Part shown: piece after piece, positions 10,241 through 20,348 of the stretch
Numbering within the stretch: the stretch's first letter is position 1
Layout of the letters: every line of letters starts with the position of its first letter
From: Brachionus manjavacas
Taxonomy: Eukaryota > Rotifera > Eurotatoria > Ploima > Brachionidae
DNA: 64,000 bases
NCBI GenBank assembly: GCA_019054805.1
Contig: JAHQIY010000005.1
Span: forward strand, 4,075,501 to 4,139,500
Direction: 5' to 3'
Notes under the pieces: model-generated
Databases searched by the model: none
What the model saw: the letters and a program-made list of their open reading frames with translations, nothing else
Told to the model about the DNA's origin: nothing
Program-made: the position numbers and the translations under genes

Positions 10241-11145
10241 CAGTCGAGTCTTGTATTAACAATGCTGATTAATACGATACTCGCTTCATAACGATTTTTT
10301 TTTTTCATAATTTACAATCCCCAATATTATTACATGTTAAATTTATTTGTTAATGCGATGTTTCTTTAATACGATATCTAATTAATACGATAGGTTTATT
10401 CAGAAAAAAACAGACAAATCAGTGCTAATTCATCGTTATTAATACGATATTGATCTTTTAAACAAAAAAACTTGAAATTTCGAATGATTTTAATAAAAAT
10501 AATCTCACTGTCACAGAACTTGTGAAAAAATATAATAGATCTCAGAGTAATATTTATTCTATTCTAAAGGCAGTGAATCAGGAAAAGATAAAAAATTTAT
10601 ATGAAAATAATTTAATCAATCCTAGCTCTAAAAGAATGAGAGGTTCTAATTATGTTAAAATTGAAGAGACCCTTGATCACTGGTTAAAATCAGTTTTGTC
10701 ATTTAAAAATATTACTCTTAACGGTTCATTGATTCAAGTCCAGGCTATTAAAAATGCAACTATGATAAATCAAACTGATTTTAAAGCTAGCAATGGATGG
10801 TTAAACGGATTTAAAAAAAGGCATAATATTACCTTTAAAACTATTGCATTGATAATCTACGATTGTATTTTTCCCAAAAGAACAAAGACTGTTCTTTATT
10901 CATTGATCAGTTGTCTAAAATGGATCAATTTTGTAGCGTCGATCAGTCTTTTCAAAGTAAAATTGATAAATATTTTTCTTTATAATCTATTTAATATTTT
11001 TAATTAAACAATAATTCCTTAATAAAAATTTATTTTCAATTTTTTTCTGCCCATCCTTTAACATGCAAATTTGATTAATACGATATTGGTTAATACGATG
11101 TCCATTTTTTCCGCCCAAACAGATCGTATTATCCAGACTCAACTG
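10241..11145 (+). mobile_element. Tigger/pogo-type DNA transposon, internally deleted
   Basis: The ends are terminal inverted repeats, CAGTCGAGTCTTGTATTAA on the left and CAGTTGAGTCTGGATAATA on the complement of the right end. Each is flanked outside by TA (10239-10240 and 11146-11147), the target duplication of the Tc1/mariner superfamily. Several AATACGAT repeats sit inside both ends. The element is 905 bp, far short of the 2 kb or more of autonomous Tigger elements. It retains a transposase DNA-binding domain and a short C-terminal tail but no DDE catalytic domain. Confidence 0.8.
10462..10866 (+). pseudogene. Tigger-type transposase, DNA-binding domain only
   Basis: The open frame lacks an in-frame ATG. 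It reads TVTELVKKYNRSQSNIYSIL (first helix-turn-helix, about codons 15-36), SSKRMRGS, then ETLDHWLKS through FKASNGWLNGFKKRHNI, which matches the CENP-B type second helix-turn-helix of Tigger transposases. After this the sequence jumps, and at 10881-10985 another frame gives IDQLSKMDQF through KIDKYFSL and a stop, resembling the transposase C-terminus. The whole DDE nuclease lies in the deletion. Confidence 0.7.
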
Positions 11146-12200
11146 TATTGTAGCATTATTTTTTCTTTTGGATTTTTGCTTGGATTTTGAACGGCAGTCT
11201 TTGTGCCAAATCGGGATCATTGCTTGATTGGCCGACAGGTGCGGTAGTTATAGGCAAGGGCCAAAATATTTTTTGAGTCTGTTTTGGCGTAAGATTTTGT
11301 TTTTTTTGCCGATCGCACTTGGTTGTTTTGATCAATCAGGCGCTTAAATACCATAAATAGGCCTTTTCATTTATTTGAGGGCTTTAATTAATACATTTGA
11401 GTGCTAATTCATCGAGAGCTTGTTTGATGCCAATCAACAAACACTGAAAAAACGCTCAATAAATGGAGTGATGCTGGTATTGAAAAAATCTTGATTGCAC
11501 CTTTTGATAAATAAGGGGATTGTTCAAAAAAACTTGAAGTGATGATTCTATTAATGATTTGTCTTCAATAAAGTTAAAAAAATGTTCACCCTCTAATCTT
11601 ATTTTATGCATCTTATTAGTTTTTGAAATGTCTTGCCGTGTTTGAAATCTTATGACTTTACCAATGACATCAATGCTTTGTTTTCTTTGTCTTTTAAATT
11701 TTAATTGAATTTGGTCTTGGAATTTCAACTGAAGAATTTTCTTTCCCCTTTTATCTTGAAACTTCCTACTGCTTCGGTTCTATATTGATACCCATTATGC
11801 TCATAATACCAAAGCTATAATTTTGTTATATTCAATAAAGTAGCAGTCAAAAATTTTTTTTAATTTTAGCTCAAAATCAAACCTATTTTTTAGAAATTTA
11901 ATAAACAACTAAATAAATTCTTTTATTTCTCCAATGACTGTTATTTATCCTTAATTTCTATGAAAAACAATAATCAACATTGGAATCAAATCAACTATCG
12001 TCCAATCTGTTCTTTGTGTTAGTCCTGATAACATGTATAGAGAATGTAAAATTTTAGGTTTCATAATAATATGCTATAATGTCCTATAAGATTGGGAAGT
12101 TTAAAAATTTTTCAATTTTTATTTAATTTTTTTTAACAGCGCTGTGTTTTTTCAAGTATTGCATTCTTCGAAAATTTTTGAAATTTAAAATTATATGATC
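11146..12200. other. Intergenic region with transposase-like relic
   Basis: On the minus strand 11456 to about 11810 gives a long coding-like run. NGYQYRTE near 11790 and GKVIRFQTRQD and LEGEHFFNF further on resemble a worn FLYWCH-type zinc finger, but the frame shifts at least once and I am unsure. The rest is AT-rich and featureless. Confidence 0.3.
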
Positions 12201-12254
12201 AAAGGCCTTTATTAAAAAAAATATTCTTAAAAATTAAATAAAAATAAGAACTAT

Positions 12255-12548
12255 CTACCACAAGGCAGATGAAGAAGAAGCAGAACCACAGCCCAAGTTA
12301 AAAGGAGCAGAGTTCCATTGTCCCCAGTTTTGTGGAGCAGAGCCTAATGGTAAGGTGTTCCAATGGTTGTAGGCTAGAGGAGAATCGGTCAACGGTAGAG
12401 AGTTCCAGTGATTGCAAGGGAGAGGAGAACCAGTCAACGGTAGAGTGTTCCAGTGATTGTAGGCTAGATGAGAACCAGTCAATGGTAGAGTGTTCCAATT
12501 GAGTGGAGCAGTAGCTAAAGGAGCAGCTGATGAAAATCCGCAAGACAT
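12255..12548 (-). CDS. 15-residue-repeat small protein, type A (97 aa)
   Basis: Three-repeat family member with repeat variants GSHLAYNHW, GSPLPCNHW and TDSPLAYNHW, and the conserved ends MSCGFSS and GCGSASSSSALW. The PCNHW variant supplies a third cysteine. It shares its promoter with the gene at 12927. The minus-strand poly(A) signal is followed by GGCCTTTGATCA, the family's usual end. Confidence 0.72.
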   Translation of the reverse strand: MSCGFSSAAPLATAPLNWNTLPLTGSHLAYNHWNTLPLTGSPLPCNHWNSLPLTDSPLAYNHWNTLPLGSAPQNWGQWNSAPFNLGCGSASSSSALW

Positions 12549-12926
12549 CTTTGTAATGTTTATTATTTTTTCAAGAGGAATGATTGAATAAAAGTATTTT
12601 GTGATTTTATTTTTTTAAATCGATGAATATTTATAAAAATTTGCCATAGCTTTATTGCTTTTATTATGGTTCGTTGAATGTCACTTATTTATTTTGATTA
12701 ATTTTACTTTTCAAATAACCAAAATTTTTTCCTAATTCTTGATGTTTAAACAATTGATCTTTTGATTTATTTTGATAAACACCTTTTTTTAAAATCAATT
12801 TAGATAAAACTCTTTTATTTTCTTTGGAAATCAGTGAATATAAATATTAGTTAATTTTAAGAAAATTAAATTACAAAATACTTTTATTCAATCATTCCTC
12901 TTGAAAAAATAATAAACATTAAAAAG
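12549..12926. promoter_or_regulatory. Shared divergent promoter, pair 3
   Basis: This 378-bp spacer has the same orientation as pair 1 and near-identical sequence, with a TATAAATA facing each gene and the common leader at both ends. In the plus-strand leader CATTACAAAG has changed to CATTAAAAAG. Confidence 0.6.
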
Positions 12927-13265
12927 ATGTCTTGCGGATTTTCATCAGCTGCTCCTTTAGCTACTGCTCCACTCAATTGGAACACTCTACCGTTGACCGG
13001 TTCTCCTCTGGCTTACAACCACTGGAACACTCTACCGTTGACTGGTTCTCCTCTAGCCTACAATAATTTGAACACTCTACCGTTAACCGGTTCTCCTCTA
13101 GCTTACAATCACTGGAACACTCTACCGTTGACCGATTCTCCTCTAGCCTACAATAATTGGAACGCTTTACCATTAGGCTCTGCTCCACAAAATTTGGGAC
13201 AATGGAACTCTGCTCCTTTTTACTTGGGCTGTGGTTCTGCTTCTTCTTCATCTGCCTTCTGGTAG
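12927..13265 (+). CDS. 15-residue-repeat small protein, type B (112 aa)
   Basis: Four 15-residue repeats, one residue different from the copy at 3832. It ends FYLGCGSASSSSAFW. Poly(A) signal AATAAA is at 13307-13312, followed by GGCCTTTGATCA. As in all family members, cysteines lie at residue 3 and close to the C-terminus, and tryptophan or leucine starts each repeat. Function unknown; no signal peptide or membrane helix is visible. Confidence 0.75.
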   Translation: MSCGFSSAAPLATAPLNWNTLPLTGSPLAYNHWNTLPLTGSPLAYNNLNTLPLTGSPLAYNHWNTLPLTDSPLAYNNWNALPLGSAPQNLGQWNSAPFYLGCGSASSSSAFW

Positions 13266-13817
13266 ATAGTTCTTATTTTTATTCAATTTTTAAGAATATT
13301 TTTTTTAATAAAGGCCTTTGATCAGTTAATCATTTTTTTATTCTTTTTATTTTTATTTTTTTAATTAATATCATTTACTTGTTGGATAAACTGCTCGGAA
13401 CTGCTTTTTGATGAGATAGAGGCATTTTCTTTCTGTTCCTCAACTCTCATTGTAATGAGTTTACATGTAAATTTTATGAACTATAGATGATATTTTTATT
13501 TATATAACATATTGCAATAAAAAAATTATCAATAGAAAACAAAAATACTGAAGTTTTTGTCAATTTTATTTAATATAATCTAAAATAATATAAATTGTTA
13601 GTTATAAATGAACTGGTATCTATTTTTATTTTTGATAGTCTGATTTATTTAAATGAAACTATTATTTTTAAATCAAATCCATTTTTCTTTTGTAAAAAAA
13701 ATATCGAAATCAGTAAATGATTTCGGTAAATTCTTTTAAAAAAATATAATATTTGCAAAAATCTAAAATTTGCACCTAATTATAGTAAAATATTCGAGCC
13801 CGACAACATCTGTTTCA

Positions 13818-14462
13818 ATGACAACTGAACTGGACCTTTTGAATGACATCCTAGATATAGCGGACTGCATGGCACTAAATCAAGGAACTAGCAAAGTCGC
13901 AGACTACCAAATTAAGATGCACAATTATATTCGCGCGCTCTGCTCAACATTCAAGAAACTGAGTGTAGAGATTACTGACCTACGGAAGAGAGTAGACACC
14001 CTTAAACTACAGCAACAGCAACAGGAAGTTGATAAGTCCGCAGCGCTCCAAACTTGGAGTATGATGGTCTCAGGGAAAAAGCAAAATGAGCAACAGCAAG
14101 TCCTTATAGCAAGCGTCAAAAAGGATCTGAGTGACGCGGAAAGAATTGAGAACAACATCATAATTACGGGAGCTGGTGCAGGCAACTCAGACGACCAGGA
14201 TACGGCCAAGATTAACGAGGTTCTTCAAGTCCTGAATTTAGATAGGAACACCCACGTTAAAAGCCAGAGACGCATCAAGACCAACAGGACAACGAGTTTG
14301 AACAAACCTATTGACATGATAGTGGTAGAGTTCAAGAGCGAGACAGCAAAGAACACCGCCCTTCGAGGGTCGAAAACGCTGAGAAATACTCCTGAACTCA
14401 ATCAGATTTTTATCAACCCTGACAAGACCCCCGAGCGAGAGAACACTAGGAGCTTCACTTAG
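13818..14462 (+). pseudogene. LINE ORF1 protein, frameshifted near the C-terminus
   Basis: An RNA-binding chaperone-type ORF1 is expected (family knowledge). Visible: coiled-coil-like N-terminal third with LRKRVDTLKLQ and a glutamine run, the RRM-like domain starting ENNIIITG with a DMIVVEFKSE strand, then IFINPDKTPERE, the typical end block. At about 14455 the frame shifts; the homologous tail (LRDERNKLLNEV and later YYWGMERNELW) continues in another frame to about 14640. The ATG at 13818 is the first in frame. Confidence 0.65.
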
Positions 14463-14640
14463 ATCACTACGAGACGAAAGGAATAAGCTACTCAATGAGG
14501 TCAAGCCTGATATTGAAGGGAGGCATTGATACGGCATTAAACCCAATGGTCACGCTAAAGCTGACAAGAAGTATTACTGGGGCATGGAACGGAACGAGCT
14601 CTGGGAAATCTACTTTGAGGAAAAACAAACGTATCGCTGC

Positions 14641-15603
14641 TAATCTAAATTCTTTAAATTGTTTCTATACTAATGCTACTTTTCTTATCACCAAATGGAG
14701 CGACCTCAACTCTCTCATACTCGTTTTCAACTCACCCTACATCATCCTTATCACCGAAACCTGATTCAACACGCTTAGCATCTGCAAACTGGACAATTAT
14801 AACCTTTTCTGCAAGAATAAAGAAGCAGTCAGAGGTGGTGGTGTTGAAATTTACGTGCGAATCGACCTGGAGAGCTTCGAAGTCAGTGATGAAACCTTGT
14901 CTAACACTAGGAGCGAGCAAGTTTGGTGCTATGTTAAAGTCAACGACGAAACGATCCCAGTCGTATGTGTCTATAGGCCCCCGCTAGCCGATGGTAGTAT
15001 CAGTCATGAAATTACTAAATCCATAGGTTATGCGAGTCACCCATGCAAAGCCGATTCATCTCTTATTTGCCGGTGACTTCAACTTTCCTTCAACATCAAA
15101 TTGAATAAGGATGGTTGCTACTAAACTAACAAAGGACGCCCTTCAAAACTCGAATTTCTGAACGCGTTGAGTAAGAACTTTCTCACCCAGCATGTCCTAG
15201 AGAATATTCTTGATCAAATTGTCAGGGACGACACTAGGCCACTCTTTCCTGGAACTTCAGACTGGGTTCGCAACTCCGCAACCACAATACATACTCGAAT
15301 ATATGCCGAATTAGGTAAGCGACCCGCAACTCTGAGCTGAAATCACTCTATCTCCCGGTATGCAAACAAGTCAAGGCAGCAGTGCGCAGCGCAATCTTTA
15401 AGTACGAAGCATCAATTGTCAGGAACTGTAAGAGTAAGCCTAAGCTGGTTTATAACTACATTAACAGCCAGAAACAGTGCAGAGACACGATTAAATGTCT
15501 AAATGATAGCGGTGTCCTCCACACAGACGAAGGTAAAATAGCCAATATCCTCAACAACCAATTCGGCAACGACTTAATCACCAAATTTATGATCCATATT
15601 TAA
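14641..15603 (+). pseudogene. LINE endonuclease and N-terminal RT relics
   Basis: Pieces in shifting frames: IILITET near 14745, RGGGVEIYV near 14830, VVCVYRPP near 14960, then SKPKLVYNYINSQKQ and IANILNNQF at 15430-15570, the linker that precedes LINE reverse transcriptases. The order is correct for one element, but no frame stays open for more than about 75 codons. Confidence 0.6.
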
Positions 15604-15654
15604 ATCTCCTTTAATTGTATTTCTATAACTCAAATTATAAGACAGTAAAAATTG

Positions 15655-16020
15655 CTAGAGTTTTTTAATGAAATCAAAATCTGAAAACCATGGTGGCTTG
15701 TAGCAAAAAAAGAAATTTACATTCTGTTTAACAGAGCTAACTTCAAAAGATGTACCTTCGAAGTCAGTGTGAAAATGACAGTTTGCAATTTTCAGACTCT
15801 TTTTAACAAGTACAACAATTCCTCCCCCATCTCTACATCTATCTCTACGTTTAACAGTATAATTTGGAAAATCAAGAAAAGAATTAGGAAATGAGTTATC
15901 TAATTTTGTTTCATTTAAAGAAATGATATCAAAATACTGAAGCAATACAATATCATTTATCTCATCTTTTTTAAGAAAAAGCGAATTTATATTTAAATGA
16001 AGAATTTTAAAATTTCTTTC
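15655..16020 (-). pseudogene. Endonuclease fragment of another LINE, opposite orientation
   Basis: The minus-strand frame is open from about 16020 and reads NINSLFLKKDEI, DIISLNETKLD (the catalytic ET motif of apurinic-type endonucleases), RDGGGIVVLVKK and CYKPPW. This is a clean N-terminal endonuclease piece of a different element lying inside the interrupted plus-strand LINE, which suggests nested insertion or rearrangement. There is no ATG before DIISLNET except an internal one at 15945. Confidence 0.6.
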
Positions 16021-16640
16021 TTAAAATTTAAACAAAATTTCTTTAACTGATCAAAATAATTCGGGTAAGACGGAGTATAAAATTTATCTGCAAATAAATC
16101 ATCACTAAAGTGAAATACTTGATTCAGTAAATCACCTGAAAAGATTTATTTATCATTGTCCAGATTATTAACACATAATTTTATATGTTTCTCAAACCAT
16201 TTTGGATAAACATATTTTTTAAAACACTTTGGACAAATTATATTTGTTTTTAGACATTATTAATAAGAAATATTAAGCAATTATCAACTAAGAATAATAT
16301 ATGTAAAACTAATTAACATAAAAAATTCTATTTTACAATTTAAAAAATGACTCAAGAAAATTGAAGATATAAAGAATAAATTTTTAAGAAACTTACCAAG
16401 TCCAGCATAAGCAAGAAAAAGTTGAAATTTTTATTTGACGACTTTAAGGTAGCTTCTGACACTTTCTGGTCAAAAAAATGTGAGCAGAAGGCTTAAGTGA
16501 GAACGTCGAACTACCAAATTTTCAACTATTTGTTTGTCACGTGACAAAAACTTTTTAAGATGTTTTCTCCCAAACTTTCTAAACAAAATCAAATTATTTT
16601 TTGATAATCTGAAAATTTTATGCAGCCAATCCTTCGCAAG
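16021..16640. other. Insert remainder inside the LINE
   Basis: AT-rich, with no coding frame. It contains the palindrome TTTGTCACGTGACAAA at 16533-16548. Confidence 0.4.
16533..16548. promoter_or_regulatory. 16-bp perfect palindrome with CACGTG E-box
   Basis: TTTGTCACGTGACAAA is a perfect inverted repeat centred on GTCACGTGAC, the site type bound by TFEB/MITF-like bHLH-zip factors (family knowledge). It sits in transposon-derived DNA, so a function is uncertain. Confidence 0.3.
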
Positions 16641-17310
16641 CGGTAAAGTTTCGGATGCCTGAAGACTCGCTCAAACAGCCCCATATTCAAGAAAGGAAGC
16701 AGAAGCTCCCTGGGTTACTAAAGACCTATCTTCCTAACTTCGGTTCCTTGTAAGCTGATGGAGCGTATTGTGAGAGATGTCATGTTAGAGCACCTCTACA
16801 GCAACAACATCAGCGCTTCTGAACAGCACGGCTTCGTCTTTAGGAAATCAGTTGTCAACAAATCTTCTAGAGACTGTGGACCGCATTAGTGACAGCAAGC
16901 TAATCGCCACAATTCGCAGTAACAACGAACTCTCAATTCTTCAGAATGACCTCAACGCACTCATGCAATGGTCTAACACATGGCGCATGCTCTTTAACTT
17001 CAACAACTGTAAAGTGATGTACTTCAGTAAAACCAACGGTAAACAAAAATTTTCTGGGCTTCACATGGGTGATTCCGAAGACAGCAGCACTCTGAAATAT
17101 GTCGAATCAGAAAAAGACCTCAGAGTCACCCTATCACGTAACCTCAAATTCTTCACCCACATTAGAAACCAGGCAAACAAGGCTACCAGGATCCTCTACT
17201 GTGCTTTCGTCGGACCCCACTTTGAGTACGCAGCAGCAGTCTGGGCTCCTCACAGCAAGAAGGACAACAAAATCCTCGAATCTGTGCAACGAAAGGCCAC
17301 CAAGCATTAA
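16640..17310 (+). pseudogene. LINE reverse transcriptase relic with catalytic block deleted
   Basis: 16640-16850 gives broken finger-domain pieces in alternating frames. From 16852 a clean frame runs SDSKLIATIRSNNELSILQNDL, the sequence normally directly after YADD, then WSNTWRMLFN, KYVESEKDLRV and EYAAAVWAPHSKK (thumb). The DFxKAFD, SGVPQGS and YADD blocks are absent, a deletion of roughly 120 residues. A second small deletion seems to lie at TRILYCAF. Confidence 0.65.
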
Positions 17311-17490
17311 GACAAATTTTTTGAATTACTTTAAATCTACTTAAGTCATCAATCTGTATAATCTCTCGTATTCGTCTTGTACCTCAGTTTCGTCTCTGTA
17401 ACTTTTACTGTTGTTCCTTTATTTATCTCTTGATTTCCGCAAGCTCGCTTGCTGTAGCTCTTTATTAATATTATGATTATTATTATAATT

Positions 17491-18652
17491 ACTATATAGC
17501 TTATAAAAATGTTTCTTTGATTTACTTTGCTCATATTAATCAAAAATGTCCTTTATCGAAGAAATTTCAAACAATTTATCAAAGGTAAGCAATGACAACG
17601 ATCAATAAAATATTTTTGTTATAGAATAATTTTTTTGTACCTGAAAAAATTAAAACATACTAATTCTATTATATTTGTTTTATTCTTTAAAATATAATAG
17701 AATTAGATAAATTGTACCTAAGTTCAGAACTTTTGTTTTTTTAGTAAATACATTTGACTTGTTATGTAATTATATGCCTAAACTTTTTTTGTAAATTTTA
17801 TGATCAACAATAGAAAATATTGAAAAAAAAAAATTTGATCATGAATTTTCCGTTGAATTAGATCACAAAATTTCAAATTTTTGATTACATGTTCGATTAA
17901 ATCACGAATGCCTTGTCGAGGTAGAGTTGCTTTATAGTGAATGAGGAATCATGAAAAAAGGTCAATTATAATTTATCAGATGATTAGTATTAGAATAAAA
18001 TTAGTTATAAAAGAATTCAAATTTTATTTGAAAAGTTTCAAAATTTTCCACTGATGAGTTTGTTTTGAGCTATAATATTATTAAAAATCTAGAAAAACAA
18101 ATTGAAAATGAATATAGAAATTTAGTCAGTCCGTCTAGTCAGACAGATACCTCGAATTTTTATTTTTAAGTCAGATGGGAAAAAGAAACTAATGAGATTG
18201 AAGAGCCAAACTTAAAAGAAAAAAATAGACAATTTATTGTTAAAAGTATTCAAACTGAGAAGTCATCATATATGGGTCCTACTAAAACACTGACCCCCCA
18301 GTTTTTTTTGCAAAACAAAAATATTTTCAAAAGTTTTAATATATCATTTAGTTTGAATTTTTCTCTATTTTTTGAAAATTAAATTAGTTTTTCTCCAAAA
18401 TTTTTATTTTTTTATATTTTTAAAAACCTGACCCCCAATTTTATACGACTGACGCCCGTTTTTCTTGAAGAGAATTTTTTTTTCGGCAAGCGAATTTATG
18501 CTTAGGAGTGAGGAGCTACGATTTAGTCCGCAACACACGGATAACCTTAAAGTTTCCCCTATCTTTCTATGCGTCTTTTAATTTTTTTCATATTATTATC
18601 TTTTGTTCTCCTTTTACCATAGCGTTAGTTTTTCAGGAGCCATGATTAATTG
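17491..18652. other. Intergenic region with possible broken gene
   Basis: An ATG at about 17547 begins MSFIEEISNNLSK and ends exactly at a good donor, AAG|GTAAGC. A coding-like run at about 18070-18270 (NLEKQIENEYRNLVSP, one stop, then KSIQTEKSSYMGP) could be a later exon. No family recognised and the stop argues for decay. CTGACCCCC occurs near 18291 and 18428, with a variant CTGACGCCC near 18450. Confidence 0.3.
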
Positions 18653-18790
18653 TCATGTGGTTCTGCTTCTTCTTCTTCTGTCATGTGGTAGATAGTTTTT
18701 TTTTATTTTATTTTATTTTTTAAGAATAAAATAAATATATATAAATAAATTGATATATTTTTTTAATAAAGGCCTTTAATCAGTTAACAT
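18653..18790 (+). pseudogene. 3' relic of the 15-residue-repeat gene family
   Basis: The sequence GTGGTTCTGCTTCTTCTTC, TGTGGTAGATAGTT and, further on, AATAAAGGCCTTTAATCAGTTAAC match the last codons, stop and 3' UTR of the small-gene family. The repeat-coding part and promoter are missing. It shows that the family once reached further right than the three intact pairs. Confidence 0.65.
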
Positions 18791-19068
18791 ATTTTTATTC
18801 TTTATTACAAAGTTTTGAATCTAACTTTATTATCACTTAATACGAAAAATAATCTTAACAAATGAAGGATTTAAATTTATAAATATTTTATTACCGGTAA
18901 TTTATTTACAAAAGAATTATTTTAATCTAATTTAAAAGAAGAGACATTTTTAATTATCTATTTTTAAAAAAGCTAAAATAGGTTATTTTTTCTCTTTTTA
19001 AAATAAAATTTAAATAATTCTTTATACAATTAAAATAAATACATTTAAAATAACATCATTAAAATCAT

Positions 19069-19194
19069 CTACCATAAACTGGTAAAAAATGTTGAACACG
19101 TGCGGTAACTAGTGGTAGTAACAGTTGATGACACAATTGTTGTGGCAAATGGAGCTACAATAATTGGAAACGAATAGCAGCCTCGGATGAACAT
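19069..19194 (-). CDS. Possible 41-aa small protein
   Basis: An ATG at 19194 opens a 41-codon frame starting MFIRGCYSF, with a hydrophobic and threonine/serine-rich middle (IVAPFATTIVSSTVTTTSY) and ending TSLW before TAG. A TTTATAAATT box lies about 45 bp upstream on the minus strand, and the leader ends AATAACAAAAAAGA. That arrangement and the terminal LW recall the 15-residue-repeat family, but similarity is weak. It is too short to be certain; conservation in related genomes or a transcript would be needed. Confidence 0.3.
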   Translation of the reverse strand: MFIRGCYSFPIIVAPFATTIVSSTVTTTSYRTCSTFFTSLW

Positions 19195-19432
19195 TCTTTT
19201 TTGTTATTTTTTTCAATTAATTTTCTCAGAATTCAATTTATAAACCTAGGATTACAACGCTTCACTAATTACAAAGTTAATTAGTTAAATATTTATCATA
19301 TCTCGAATAAACACTGTTTAAAAGCTTTTAAAATTTTTTAAAACAAAAAAAAGTTAAAAAACAACATGAGTGGGTACAATTCAACAAAATTTATTAAATA
19401 AATTACATTAAAAAAATTGTTTGCCTTTAATA

Positions 19433-20063
19433 CTACAAAATAGCACATTTTTTCCTAGCACTTACCGCAGGCTTTTGTCTCGTACCAGCATTGATCGCTT
19501 GGTCAAAAACAAATTTCAACCCTTTCTGAAATAAAATTTTTTAATTCTTTTTTTATAATTTTTATTTTATTTTTTACTTGTGTCAAAGCTGAACATTCTA
19601 CATACTTAAATGCCTTTAGTTCTTTGCTCAATCGATCTCCTTGTTCAAAATTAATTGGCTTTTGGTTATTTCTACTCAAATTTTTAATTATTTCCGAATC
19701 TTCCCTTAGGTCAATTTGAGTTCCAACAATTAGAAAGGTAACATTCGGACAGTGATGAAGTATCTCAGGCACCCATTTGGTTCTGACGTTTTCAAACGAC
19801 GAAGGCTTAATTACGCTAAAACAAACTAAAAATACATCAGTTTTGGGGTAGGAAATCGACCTAAGTCGGTCATATTCCTCTTGGCCGGCTGTGTCGAAAA
19901 AACTCAAGTTATAAGGTTTTGAGTCAATTAGGACTGTGGCATCATAGTTTTCGAAAACAGTAGGCACATAGTCAACTGGAAACTCATTTTTTGTATAAGA
20001 TATGAGCATGCATGTTTTGCCAACCGAACCATCACCCACAACGACCAACTTAAAAGTTTTCAT
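19433..20063 (-). CDS. Cdc42-like Rho GTPase, divergent paralogue (192 aa, 2 exons)
   Basis: Small GTPase of the Rho family, a membrane-tethered switch for actin and polarity. Exon 1 is 20063-19578 (162 codons). A 52-bp intron, 19577-19526, has GT-AG ends. Exon 2 is 19525-19433. Motifs: P-loop GDGSVGKT (residues 10-17), switch I PTVFENY, switch [19 protein letters not shown] as the guanine-specificity motif, SALTQ, then after splicing [10 protein letters not shown], a basic tail and the CAAX box CAIL. GTQIDL and the lack of a Rac-type WDTAGQ place it with Cdc42 rather than Rac. It is the most diverged of the three ([27 protein letters not shown]). Without splicing the frame runs into the intron and loses the CAAX box. 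A GTAAGT inside exon 2 is a possible alternative donor. Confidence 0.9.
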
Positions 20064-20348
20064 TTTTTGCCTAGGAATGATTTTAAAAATAATAAAGTTT
20101 TGTAATATTTTATTTTTTTCTGCTCAACACAGCGTTTAAAAATTTTAACGAAATTAAAAAAGATAGCATTTTTTATTATAATTAAACTTAATTGAGAAAT
20201 TTAGTGTAAATATTGCGTCGGCAATGTGTAAATTAGCAGTGCCTACTCATAGATTTAATTGACCTATTTAGTCAAAATTTAAAAAGTATTAATCTTAGCA
20301 AAAATTAATTTTAAAATAATTTATTTGAACATATAATCGGTACAAAAT

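Larger units (their letters stand above)
12201..14307. repeat. Inverted segmental duplication, copy 2
   Basis: Partner of 2787-4896 in opposite orientation. Here the LINE ORF1 continues beyond 14307 into a recognisable element, while copy 1 is cut at the same point. So this copy is the likely source and 2787-4896 the derived one (inference). Confidence 0.85.
13818..17490 (+). mobile_element. CR1/L2-like LINE, decayed, with foreign insert at about 15603-16640
   Basis: On the plus strand one can follow ORF1 (13818-14640), endonuclease (about 14640-15300), the start of the reverse transcriptase region (about 15380-15603), an interruption, more reverse transcriptase (16640-17310) and a 3' UTR ending in TAT/ATT simple repeat near 17490. 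Many frameshifts and stops are present. The catalytic YADD block is missing from the part after the insert, so this copy is dead. It belongs to the same broad group as the 7095 element but is not a close copy. Confidence 0.75.
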
